Shown here: piece by piece, positions 11,123-21,949 of the stretch
Position numbering within the stretch: the first letter of the stretch is position 1
Layout of the letters: the number at the start of each line of letters is the position of its first letter
DNA from: Bolinopsis microptera
Taxonomy: Eukaryota; Ctenophora; Tentaculata; Lobata; Bolinopsidae
Assembly: GCF_026151205.1 (NCBI RefSeq)
Contig: NC_087078.1
Coordinates: 7,580,675 to 7,644,674 of the forward strand
DNA: 64,000 nucleotides
Direction of reading: 5' to 3'
The notes under the pieces: model-generated
The model's database searches: none
What the model saw: the letters and a program-made list of their open reading frames with translations, nothing else
What the model was told of the DNA's origin: nothing
Made by a program: the position numbers and the translations under genes

Positions 11123-13350
11123 CTAAATTTTATTAAGCCGACAAATGGGATTTTCTTGCACCATATTAAGATTAACTTTAGGACCTATCAGTTCTCTTAT
11201 ATTGTTTATTCCATATTTGATCATCGTGGGACGTTCTAAAGATAAACCCCAAGCTATGACATTGACATCTTTAGGTATGCCCATCGGTAGCAACATTTCT
11301 GGTCTAAACATACCGGAATTACCGATTTCCACCCATTTCTTCAGTCCAGGATGGTATGAAAATATTTCCATGCTTGGTTCTGTGTAGGGATTGTAAGCAG
11401 GCTTGAACTTTAGCTTTTCTAGTCCAAGCTTTTTAAAGAATGCATAAAGTGTTCCGATAAGATGTCCCAGGGTTAAATTCCTGTCAGCCACTAAACCCTC
11501 TATCTGATGGAATTCTGCCAAGTGAGTTGCGTCCAGGGTCTCATTACGGAAAACTCTATCAATACTGAAGAGGATGTATGATTAATGAATTTGATAATCA
11601 GGCAAAAAATAATTTTTAACTGAGGAGGTAGGTTCATATTACATTTCTAAGGATAGGGTGAAAACCACTTAAGATATTATCATGATCTATGATTTGACAA
11701 TTCCAACCATACATTCAAACAATATCAACAATACATTCTAATGATGAACAGTTAATTTTACTATTATTAAATACCTGAACATTTTGACTGGTTTGAACTC
11801 CTTTTGTTGAGCCAAAGCATACAGCATTCTTGCACTGACTGCAGTTGTGTGAGTTCTCAGGATGTTTTTCTGTGCTTCAGCAATTTTCCAGTCGTAGTTG
11901 TAGCCAGTTGAGCCATAACCCCCAGACTCATGTATCGTCTTGACTCGTTCCAGGTAGTCAGAGGGAAGCTTGGATTCCTTTGTCATTTCTGGATCAGAGA
12001 TGAAGAATGTGTCATGGGCATCCCTGGCCGGATGTTGTTGTGGCTGGAAAAGGGCATCAAAATTCCAGAAACCATTTTCAACAAACCTGTTGGTTGGCAT
12101 CTCACTGAAACCCATATCAAGGAATATCCTTCTAAACTCAGTTCTTACTTTCAACAGTGGATGTAAATATCCACTTGTTACTGGGGCACCTTTTGCTTCG
12201 AAGTTGTAGTCTTTGAAGGATTTCTTCTTCCAAGAAGCATCCTGTAGCATATCAGCGGTAAGATCTGCTTCAGGACGCTCGATGATGGTTTTAAATTCAC
12301 TACCTTTTGTAAGAGAGTAAAATTTTGTCACAATGGGAGTAATAAGCTTCCTTTTCTTAAGATCTTGAATTTTCTTTTCTTCGACATTTTGCCTATTTTC
12401 GATGTCCACTAAAACAGCCTTAACCACGTCAATTGCACCGTCAACTTTACGGAAAACAGTAGGTCCATTTGCATGCTTTTTATCCATGGCCAGCCATCCA
12501 AGAGTCATAGCTTTGCTAAAACCGATTTTTGCATTTGGCATTTTCATCAGATCCTTTTGGAGTATACCATCTTTGGTAACAGCTGAATACAACAGAAACT
12601 CATAACTTCCATTAGCAACGAAACTTTTTCCTTCATTTGTCAGTTCCCACTTAGATATTTGCTTCTGTTCTGCCTGAAATGATACAAATTTAACTTGGAA
12701 AGTGGAGAAGCACACAATACGTCTTATTGTACCACTGAAATATCCCATTGCGAAAAAGTTTTAAAGTTAATACATTCCTGATTTTGAGAAATAAAGCATT
12801 TGAACAAAACTGCAGACCTAGTCTTATATATATATGATTTGGTTGAGGGGACAAATTAAAGACAATCTCACCATATTTAATTTAGCCATTATAACTGATA
12901 AGATGACAAAATTTGTCTCAGTGTTGGGGACCGGCCCGAAGTACCAGCCAATTATGTTTACTCAAAAATATGTATAATAATTATTATCTATTAAAAGTCA
13001 AAAACTCACACAATATTAAATATTGTTGTTATTAAAAATGGATTTTATTTAACAAGCATAGCTGAGCACAGTTAAAGTTGCCTTTAGGATTTGTAAAGTT
13101 GAAACTATCCTATTAATACACTTTCTGAATTGTAAGAGTAGACCTCTGCTGTTAAAGTAGTATTTATCAGCAAATTCTTCATAGTTGTACAAAATAAGCT
13201 CACCTTGATGTACTCTGTAGGAAGAGCTAGCAAACTTTTAATTGCTCCAACAAGCTTTTGATGGTCCAAACCATTCTCAGAGGCAAAACTCAGTGAACTT
13301 ATTTCTTTCTGCTCCGAAAGTGTGTCTAGAATAACCTGATCCAGTGACAT
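11123..13350 (-). CDS. FARSA: cytosolic phenylalanyl-tRNA synthetase alpha subunit
   Basis: The catalytic subunit of the (alpha-beta)2 cytosolic enzyme that charges tRNA-Phe. Three exons fit GT-AG rules and phase: 13350-13204 (phase 0), 12673-11775 and 11564-11123, giving about 495 residues against about 508 in mammals. The start is the ATG at 13350 ([18 protein letters not shown]), a winged-helix tRNA-binding region. The class II catalytic domain follows, with motif 1 around [14 protein letters not shown], the loop [16 protein letters not shown], motif 2 near [11 protein letters not shown], and motif 3 [14 protein letters not shown]. The protein ends NPICRLNKI. An open frame that reads into intron 1 (start 12748) is not the true start. 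No defects seen. Confidence 0.95.
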
Positions 13351-13781
13351 ATCTGAATTGTCAAATTTTAGAATACTGCAGGTAATTCACTGGTTAAATA
13401 CAAATGATCATCATGATAATAATATGATTAACTCGAAAATGACAATCAAACAAAAAATATGCTACCACATCAAATCAAGAGTAAGTGAACGGAATGTGAT
13501 GCTGTAAGACAATAGGGAAGTATTTTTAAGGGTCTTGATTCTCAGAAAGGTAATTGAATCGAATGTCTGCCATTGTCTGTTATAAGATTTTACAGAGCAA
13601 GGTAGAATTGTTCGATCAATGTGGACCATAACTATATTTAAGCTTTATTGTTATCTAATAATTCCAATAAATGAAAAGTTCATATATATTTTATGGTAAT
13701 ATATATATCATAATGCCTCCTTTGAATATCAAAGAACTGAATTTGCCTAGGTGAGAATTCTCATACTTAGCTAAAACAAAC
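13351..13781. other. 5' flank of FARSA, no other gene
   Basis: AT-rich, with no supported reading frame. It would contain the FARSA promoter. Confidence 0.5.
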
Positions 13782-14066
13782 CAGTGGCGTAATGAAGGGC
13801 CCATCCGACCCCATTGTGCGGGGGGCGCCATCTTAGGGGGGTACCAAATCGTTGTTTGAATGTGTGACAATTTGGAAAAACTTAACCGCGGTACTAGCAA
13901 AACTGCGCGTTTTGCTCTAGAAACGCACTTTTTAAAAGATTTTACCGGTGTATCCTCTTAAATCATCTAATTTGTTAAATTTTAGGGAGGGACACCAAGT
14001 GGGGAGGGGGCGCCAACATGGGGGCACTTTTTCAGCGGGGCGCCAACAGGAAACGTTACGCCACTG
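13782..14066. mobile_element. 285 bp non-autonomous hAT-type MITE
   Basis: The ends are inverted: CAGTGGCGTAATG at the left and CGTTACGCCACTG at the right (12 of 13 bases match). Both flanks carry the 8 bp sequence AAACAAAC (13774-13781 and 14067-14074), a perfect target-site duplication of the length made by hAT transposases. The interior is G-rich (GCGGGGGGCGCC, GGGAGGGGGCGCC) and non-coding. Confidence 0.9.
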
Positions 14067-14252
14067 AAACAAACAAATAAATGTAATCTTACTATATATA
14101 AAGCGAGTCGATATTATATATATAAATAATATATATATATCCGTACCATTTTACTGACACCACGGCATCAACTTTAACACGACTTTCCGCAAAAACCGTA
14201 AAAGATATACTTTTGAAACTTTTTTGGCTGGGTCGAATGCTTTTATGGCCTT

Positions 14253-15638
14253 TTGGTCAGTATAAAGAAATACAAAATTGGCCAAGGAATAAATAATTTA
14301 GGTCCCGAAAAATTGACCCCCAGTGGTGGGGGCTACTGTAACGAATGGGGTCTGATTATTGGGGACTACTGTAACGAATGGGGTCTGGAAATCAATATCT
14401 CCAAAACCAAATTCATGGTCTTCAATGGCAAAGGACCAGACATTCCAAATTGGCGTCCTTCCATTCACGAAAGAGATATCGAGATGGTCTCCAGCTACTG
14501 CTATCTTGGAATTATTATAAGCAGCACAGGGAAATTTCGGCAAGCAACTGACTCTCTATACCGTAAAGGACTTGGAGCTTACTTCAGCTTGAGAAGCACT
14601 ATAGACCGGAGATTCGTTGATGCATCCTGCCTTAACAAATTATTTAACACCCTTGTTAAGCCAATTCTACTTTACGGCTGTCAAGTTTGGGCCCCGGTTC
14701 TACCCACCGTCAATAAGGTCCTCTCTAGTTTCAGCAAGTTTCACAATCTTGATCATGCGGTCTCTCACATCGCTAAACAGCAACTTGAGCAAGTGCATCT
14801 ACGACACCTAAAATACCTTCTTGGTATAAACAGAAGGGCAGTCAATGCTACAGCCTGGGGAGAAACTGGCTCATACCCAATCATTATTGAAATGTTGAAA
14901 CTGAGTACTAAATATTTCAAAAGAGTTATGAGCCTCCCCTCTACACAACTAGTCAAAGCTGCAATGACTGAGCAGATTAACCTCAAATTGTCATGGTTTG
15001 TAGGCATCGAATCAATCATCAAATCATTCAACAACATCGACCTTCTTGAAAGGAATTCATCGTCGCTGTTGAACGCAACCTCACTCGCAGACTCCTGCAG
15101 CCCTGATTTAATCACAGAGAACCTGAAAAAACAGTTCCGCGATTCCTGGGGTTCTCTTGTGAAAGATTCTAGAAAGCTATCATTCTACAGTGAAGTCAAA
15201 ACAGAATTTGCATGGGAGCCATATCTAACCTATGCTAGGTCTTTTCAGGACAGAAGGGCAACCACACAGATTCGGTCCAGTTCGCATCACCTTAGAATTG
15301 AAAGGGGGAGATATGACCAAACTCCAATTGATGAAAGGACCTGCAACTATTGCGAGCTTAACAACAACCAGCTATTCATCGAGGACGAGAATCATATGCT
15401 CCATTTCTGCCCCCTAGGGAAGGGTCCTAGGGACAAATTTCAAAATCTCAGTGGAAACCTACTCAACAATGTTGGTAATGGTAGCTTCAATCTTGCCTCC
15501 ACGTTCATGTCGCAGTCTGATTGCAAGGATACTCCCAGTGATGAGGACGTAAGTTTGATCAAACTCTCAACCAGCACCATTAACAAGATCTACAGACTAA
15601 CCCTCAACTTCAAAGACAGTCTGAAAGCAGATAATTAG
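14253..15638 (+). pseudogene. 5'-truncated LINE: C-terminal end of ORF2 (LINE-C)
   Basis: The 461-codon frame corresponds to the part of a non-LTR retrotransposon polymerase downstream of the catalytic core. It has the segment EINISKTKFMVFNGKG, then the thumb-like SSTGKFRQATDSLYRKGLGAY, then LVKPILLYGCQVWAPVL. A C-terminal zinc-knuckle-like cluster follows (CNYCELNNNQ...DENHMLHFCPLG). The RT catalytic motifs and endonuclease are missing, as expected of a 5'-truncated copy. Near the 5' end a block containing TACTGTAACGAATGGGGTCT is tandemly duplicated (14335-14386), giving YCNEWGLIIGDYCNEWGLEI. Clade not decided. Confidence 0.8.
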
Positions 15639-16450
15639 TTTCCTTTCTCAGTTTTCTTTTTTTGTATTCTTTTTTCTTTTTTCCTCTCCTCCCTTTTTTC
15701 CTCCCAGCTTTGAATCTGTGATGGATGTGATGGAAGGCTTGCGTTCACTTTTATCCCTACATGGGCTCCCGGCCGTGCGTCCATGTAGGAGCTGTGGGGC
15801 CTTCCGAGTGATAGGGTTACAGTGACTGCTAGTAGAGAAAATATGAAGGTTCCACCAGTAGACATAAGTATCGAAAGCAGGGCATTGGCTCGACCTCCGA
15901 GGCGGGGTATCCGCGAGGACCCTGGTCGTAATCAGCTCTGCACTGTTTCAGTGTATCCTGATGCCTGAAATCTCGGACACTGCCTACGTACGGGGTAGAC
16001 AGCCACGGATGATTTTGTCTGTGAGCTTTTCATCACTTCCTGACATGAGCCAGACCTCAGCTGGATCCTTCCTTTTCCTTTTTCTTCACTTCCCGTTCAG
16101 TCTACCTCTTCATCATCAGTTTGAGTTGCTTCGCCTTGCATTCGAACTTAGCCTCGACAGTTCACCACGGCACCTCTTTTGGATGCCTCCTGCCGGGCAA
16201 CACTAGCTCTCAGACACTGGCTAACTTACCGCGCACGGTTTAGCTTCTGTGTCTTTTCTGTGGCCGTGTATTCCGTTTTATGCCACCCTCTCTGCCGTTC
16301 TCGCGCTTGCGCTCACCCACTCCTCAGTGGGCTGTTCATTTGACAGAGTTACTGGCTGGCACTCTCATCATCTTCTCACTCACCATCACTGCCCAATCAA
16401 ATTTATGCAATCAAAATCACTTTACACCCATAATCATATGATCAAAACAC
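15639..16450 (+). mobile_element. probable 3' region of LINE-C
   Basis: GC-richer than its surroundings and directly downstream of the LINE-C frame. It contains an inverted repeat around CTACATGG...CCATGTAG (15758-15789). No gene recognised. The 3' boundary is uncertain. Confidence 0.35.
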
Positions 16451-16672
16451 AAAGCTTTGAAATATACTTTTTTCTGTTTGAGATTTGAATAACGTTACTG
16501 TAATGTTCCAAATTATATTTTAAATGTTCAAAATGTTCAAATCACAAATTAAACAAATGAGATTGTCTAATTTCTTAACGTCTCTTGACTTCTTGACACC
16601 ACTTAAGACTTTTAGTGAATCACGGGTTCCTGCTAGTGTATATAATGTGTAAGATTTAAATAGCTTTTTGAC

Positions 16673-16753
16673 ATGAGTGAAAAGAATTTAAAGCCAAGTC
16701 AAAGAATAGAAGAATCACTGAAACATGTGCTTGAAAAGACGTTAGGAAAGAGG
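16673..16753 (+). CDS. possible first exon of an unidentified + strand gene
   Basis: ATG followed by 27 codons (MSEKNLKPSQRIEESLKHVL...) ending at a strong donor, AG|GTAAGA. The charged helical sequence and the donor are suggestive, but no second exon was found and the product is not recognised. Confidence 0.2.
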
Positions 16754-16826
16754 TAAGACACTGACATTATTCAACTGAAATTATTCAATCGACATACAAA
16801 AATTCATTATTTATAATTTCATTTAC

Positions 16827-17091
16827 CTTTCGTGATGACATATTGAGATGTCTTTTCAGCCGGAGGTAAATCGCCTTTAATGCTAGCACCCTGACGGGAA
16901 CTTAAGGATTTCGCATGATTTAGCCATCTCATTACGTGCAAGTATTTTTCATACTTGTCAACACATTCACACACTTTTTTGCATAAAGCCAAATCACCGT
17001 AACTGTATGAAAATCCGTTGACATAACTTCGAGAGGCCAGATAATTGTTCAACTCATAAGGATCCATTATATCAATGATTCTTTCTTCCAT
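16827..17091 (-). CDS. exon with GST-C-like domain of translation-factor/aminoacyl-tRNA synthetase type
   Basis: The frame reads MDPYELNNYLASRSYVNGFS then YSYGDLALCKKV and KYLHVMRWLNHAKSL. The pattern L..YL..RSYV.G......D.A.......Y..V.RW..H is that of the glutathione-S-transferase C-terminal-like domains appended to eEF1B subunits and some aminoacyl-tRNA synthetases. The exon ends at AAAG|GTAAAT (16826). It either starts at ATG 17091 or is internal, since TTTTATAG|GTC lies just upstream. The following exons would have to lie at lower coordinates, where only LINE-C and FARSA are seen, so the gene may be broken or this a stray duplicated exon. Exact gene not determined. Confidence 0.4.
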
Positions 17092-18136
17092 GTGACACCT
17101 GACCTATAAAAATAAAAATGGGTACTGTCAAACCAAATTTACTGGGATTAATGTGAATATTAGCCACTTGTCGAGTCTTTTTAGGTTGTTGAAATCTTAG
17201 TAAATCGTGGTTTTGATTAACACTACAATGAGTAAGCAGTTATTTTTAAGCGCTTATAAAACTTAACTGCCAGTGAATTTGAGTGAAATCTTATATGGAA
17301 TGGAGAAAACATTAACATTTATAAAATATTGTGTAGATAATATCGCAATGACCCTATATAAAAGTAAAAATCTGAGTAAAAAAACCTTTAAAATCTGAGG
17401 AACATTTTTAAAAAACTTTTACAGTAAAAGTAGCCAAATGACAATCAATATACTGGCTCTAAATGTATATCTAAATCTGCTATTTTAACTGTACAACCAC
17501 TGCACTTTCATCCCTCTTTCTCCTCTAAGAGCAATAATTGTTGTTTCCAATAAGTCAAATCTGGCGAAGTGATAAATATCCACTCCTTTTGCATAACAAT
17601 GAGTGGTTAATCGAGTTGCCCTTTTACATTTTAACATACTATACAGTGGGAGTCGCATATATTGGTCATTACTTATCGTAACTTTACAAATTACAAACAG
17701 TGTAAAAACATTAATTTTCATCATCTAATATACACGGGAATTTTTCTAGCCTGGTTTTAAAAGTTTCCGCTATTTATTACATTTGTTATTTACAAAATTA
17801 AAATTGGGTGATTAGAGCAAAGAAAACGATGTACCGAACATCTCGGTCGGAACGAATTATATTGATTTGCGCTTCATCTTAAACATGATTACGATTATAT
17901 TTATAAAGAAGTATATTTCTATGAAACACAGAATTTTAAACTAATTACAAAATTACAAATCTATTACATTTATTGAGTTATGTAAAAATAAATTGTAACG
18001 TCTCGTCTATCATGACAAAGGTGTTTGACTATTTGTTTAAAAAACTGAGTGGAAAGTGAAGATCATACTTTCAACTTGTCCTTGTAGCGCCGACAATTAC
18101 TTAACGGGTGAAACTCGTAGAATATTTGTTCCATAG
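17092..18136. other. interval with no secure gene
   Basis: AT-rich. A minus-strand frame ending at 17485 contains a plausible-looking segment (GVDIYHFARFDLLETTIIAL) that could be a 3' terminal exon, but I do not recognise it and no splice partner is clear. The 5' flank of the Penelope-like element lies at the right end. Confidence 0.3.
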
Positions 18137-20196
18137 AGCAAGCATGCTCAGCTACACGGACAAGTCCCATCTATTGAGACAATAGATCCTAACAAACTGA
18201 GCCACGCAGTCATCAACCTATCGACCAAGATCCAAGAGATAACACCACACCAACTCTTCCTCTTCTATCTAGGGAAATCGTTTGCACCAACACCTGCATT
18301 ACCAGATTATTCCAAGTTCAGACTGAACATTCTTCAGTTTGCCTACAAGCTTAGATGGGCATGGTTTTGGCACACACAACCCCAGCCAAAAGCAACACCT
18401 CCGACCATTGCAGCGATAAAAAGTATGGAAAGAACCCTCATTAAGTCGGATGAAACTAAGCCTTTAAAAGTATGCAATAACCACTGTTTAGAGCTTTACA
18501 TAGAGAGAGTAACAAAAGACCTGTTACAAACAAACAGCTCTACCAGATCTAAGCTTCCTGACAATATCCCAGTAGAATCCAGAAAAGCCTTATCAGATAT
18601 GGCAAAGTGGAAAGATGTTGTCATCAGACCAGCTGACAAAGGTTCACAATACTTCTTTTTAGACCGAGAAGACTACATCAAGAGGGTTAAAGAACACCTA
18701 GATGCAGAAACCTTTGACACTGTTCAGAAAGAAGAAGCCGAGCATGCTACAAAGCTAGCAATATCAGATTGGACAGCAAAGTATCATGAAGAACCTGGTT
18801 TAACGGAAAAGGTCTACCAATGGGTTACACCTGATGACTTTTGTAAGCCCGGGAACAACTATGTCAACCCCAAAGCACACAAGCCAGAGAAGAACTACCC
18901 TGGTCTTATGATTAGCACAGGATGCGCATCAGCAATCAAGAATCTCTCTGCACTTACAGCATATGAGCTTACTAAGGTTGATCTAAAATATGCCATCCAG
19001 GACAATAATCATATACTAAGAAAACTCGATGACTTAAATAACTCTAAATCCCTTGAGGGCAAGACAGTTATTCACGCATCCTTTGACATAGAGGCTATGT
19101 TCCCGAGTATCCAAAAGGAGGTAGGATTGGAACAATGTAGGCTCCATTTAGACAAGAGAGAGGACCCAATACTCTCTACAGATTGTATAATAGATGCCTT
19201 AGAGACAACTCTAGACAACAACATAACAGAGTTTGAAGGTGTCATATACAAGCAGAAAAAAGGAACTGCAATGGGACCAAAGAACGCTTGTGCTTATGCA
19301 GATACAGCCATCGACAAGATAGACAGAGATGTTATGGAAGGGACTTGCATTGGAGCCACCCTCCTCTCCTATGGGCCAGATACCGCGATGATGTGTATGT
19401 CCCTTGGACCCATGGACGGGAAATGCTCGAGGAATTCCACTTATGGCTCAATTCTAGAATGCCAGGCATAAAATTCACGTTGAAGGCTTCATTAGAGGGC
19501 ACTGAATCCTTAGACACTTTTATATACATGAAAGCAGGCCAAATACATACCAAACCTTACAGTAAGCCATGTGATGACCATGCCTTCCTAGTTCCCACCT
19601 CTTGCCATCCTACACATACCATAAAAAACATACCTTATAGCACTGCACTTAGAATCTTTAAACTTACTTCTGAGCATGATGAATACATACAAGCACGAGC
19701 AAAATACACAAGCTATCTTGTGGCAAGAGGCTATAGCAATAGCTTAATTAACCAGGCCTTTGATAAAGTGGAAACCAAGAGCAGGCTCTCCTACTATCAA
19801 CAACAGAGACATAAGGAGGATGACAGTAGCAAAGAGAGACTCATTCCCCTTGTAACAGATTTCAACCCAGGTCTCCCCAACATAGGACGGATACTTAACT
19901 CCCACAAGCACATCCTACGTCTAGATCTCGAGCTTTGCAAGGTGATTGACCCTGATGGTATTTTCACCTCTTTTAGAGGGACAAAAACACTTCATGAAAT
20001 TCTTATTCATAGCAAACTCCCTCCTGTCGAAGAGCCAGCTGTAGAAGATCCAAGCCACGCCTCTCCAGACACAGCTGAGGATTCTGATTCTGGAGGTTGC
20101 TTCCCTTGTGCTAAGAAATGTGATCTCTGCAAAAACTTCCTGAAACCATCAACCACAATCGGCAGTTTCCACACCAACCAAGTATTCTCATCCTCA
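18137..20196 (+). pseudogene. PLE reverse transcriptase (frameshifted)
   Basis: Open from 18137 (after TAG at 18134). The N-terminal region includes LRWAWFWHTQPQPKATPPTI. The hallmark VVIRPADKGSQYFFLDREDY and the segments NNYVNPKAHKP, ASFDIEAMFPSI and KKGTAMGPKNACAYAD follow. The frame shifts around 19365-19375: the upstream frame runs on to a stop at 19471, while the downstream frame carries the catalytic motif RYRDDVYV (about 19383). It continues through GIKFTLKASLEGTESLDTF to the Cys-rich linker CAKKCDLCKNFL (about 20107-20142). LINE-A interrupts it after FHTNQVFSSS. PLE-type RT assignment rests on the RPADKG and YRDD context and on the GIY-YIG partner. Confidence 0.85.
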
Positions 20197-21062
20197 GTCA
20201 TTGTATCCACAAGAGATCACTTCTACAAAACAAGGTTACAAGATAGTGCAGGTGATGCTAAAAAGACTTATTCCATCGTTAATAAGTTGCTCAATAAAGA
20301 AAAAGTTAGTACTACTACACCTTCTTGCTCTTCAAATCTTGAGAGTGCTAACAACTTTGCACAGTTCTTTAAATCAAAGGTCGACAACATATACAACAAC
20401 ATTTATTTAGAACAACAATCCCTTGAAGATTCTCCTAACTCAGATGAATCTGTTCCTCTTTCTAATAGCCCAAAGATAGTACAATTCCGTCATGTGTCTG
20501 ATGAGGAACTAGTAAGCATCATAAAGAATATGTCTAACAAATTCTGTGATCTTGACCCCATACCTACAAAGATTCTCATCAAGTGTCTCCCAGAACTCCT
20601 TCCTCTGATCTCATTTATAGTCAATGAATCATTAGTTAAAGGTGAGTTTCCTATAAAACTTAAGGAGGCTCTCATTCGTCCAAGTTTGAAGAAACGTGGC
20701 CTTGACGGTGAATTACTATCTAACTATAGGCCTATTAGCAATCTCTCATTCTTGTCAAAAATCATTGAGAAGTGTGTATCTATACAGCTCACCAGTTATC
20801 TTGAGGATAACAACTTGCTTTCTAAAGTTCAGTCCGGCTATAGGAAGTTTCATAGCTGTGAAACTGCAACAACCAAAATCCATAACGACATCTTGATAAC
20901 TATTGACAAGAAAACTAAAGTTGTTCTTTTACTTCTAGATTTGAGTGCTGCCTTTGATACTGTCAATCACCCAAGATTAATCAAGAAGCTAAGATCTGCT
21001 TATGGCATTACAGGCATTGCTCTTACATGGATCAGGTCCTACTTGGCTAACCGTTCATTTTG
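20197..21062 (+). pseudogene. LINE-A reverse transcriptase, 5' part
   Basis: The segment shows LSNYRPISNLSFLSKIIEKC (RT motif 0/1), SGYRKFHSCETATTKI and the first catalytic aspartate motif LLLDLSAAFDTVNH. It breaks off at TWIRSYLANRSF where LINE-B enters. It is fused in frame to the upstream PLE remnant, so one long open frame spans two unrelated elements. Confidence 0.85.
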
Positions 21063-21229
21063 ATACTTTCAACACTACTATATAACAAATAATTTGAGGG
21101 ATAGCATGTATTAAGGCCCCCCAAGGGGAGACGTAAGTTTTCGTTGTTTTGTTGGCTGTGAAAGCTCTTACTGCATTACCGCTGCACACTTGTGTTTATT
21201 TTAGATCATAGATATAGCTGATTTCTACT

Positions 21230-21742
21230 ATGTCTGGTATTGCTAAGAGGCAAGGGAGAAACAAAGCCCTCTCCGCCAGTTCCAGTTCCAGTTCTACACC
21301 AACTCAACATAAAACAAAAACTGCTAAGAAGCACACATCATCATCCCTATCAGAGTTAGATGCTTCTTCAATAGCGCCCCAGCTGAACCTTACACCACAC
21401 ATTGCAATGCCAGCCATCCAGCACTCCCACAGAGATAAGAGGAAATGTCCCTGCGACCAGTCACTGGAATCGTCGTGGAAACTAGACTGTGCCAAGTGTG
21501 GACAGTATTGGCATGCGAACTGCGTAGGCCTTAATGGACTAAATAGTAAGATGCTCAATGATCTCACACAATGGCCCTGTCCCTTTTGTTTTGTATCACC
21601 TATTGCTACTATATCCACCCAAGTTGACGTCTGTCACGTCTGCAGAAACACTTTATCACTACAGCAGTCAAACCTGGAAGCAGAAACTGTTACAAGAGAA
21701 ACTCGCTGGGTTGGTAATAGAAACAGAACCTGTAATAAATAG
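21230..21742 (+). CDS. LINE-B ORF1, N-terminal PHD-finger part
   Basis: 170 codons. A Ser/Thr/Lys-rich N-terminus precedes a PHD-like zinc finger (CPCDQSLESSWKLDCAKCGQ, then YWHANCVGLNGL and WPCPFCF) at about residues 65-122, followed by a CxxC pair (CHVCRNT). PHD fingers in CR1-like ORF1 products are thought to help target chromatin. The frame stops at 21742, about 200 bp before the next ORF1 frame. That gap holds a 20-21 bp tandem duplication (AATCTTCTTTCTACAAACTT, 21882-21921) and a flanking CCGGTTG/CAACCGG inverted pair. The two frames were probably one protein before this disruption, but separate ORFs cannot be excluded. Confidence 0.7.
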   Translation: MSGIAKRQGRNKALSASSSSSSTPTQHKTKTAKKHTSSSLSELDASSIAPQLNLTPHIAMPAIQHSHRDKRKCPCDQSLESSWKLDCAKCGQYWHANCVGLNGLNSKMLNDLTQWPCPFCFVSPIATISTQVDVCHVCRNTLSLQQSNLEAETVTRETRWVGNRNRTCNK

Positions 21743-21949
21743 GATTTATTACATTAATAATATAAACTCAAATAGTTATATAAAGTTCCAATTATCCATT
21801 GTAAATATATAGTAGTATATAGATCATTGTAAATATATAGTTTAAAGGAATACGTACCGGTTGATACTCTACAATAACATAAATCTTCTTTCTACAAACT
21901 TAATCTTCTTTCTACAAACTTCAACCGGTTCTCATACTATGAATATATA

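Noticed and set aside
12674..12748. FARSA start at 12748 ([10 protein letters not shown])
   Set aside because: Lies in intron 1; the acceptor at 12674/12673 and the conserved N-terminal exon at 13204-13350 explain the gene.
15961..16488. Two + strand frames after LINE-C
   Set aside because: No recognisable domain; low-complexity and lie in the probable LINE 3' region.
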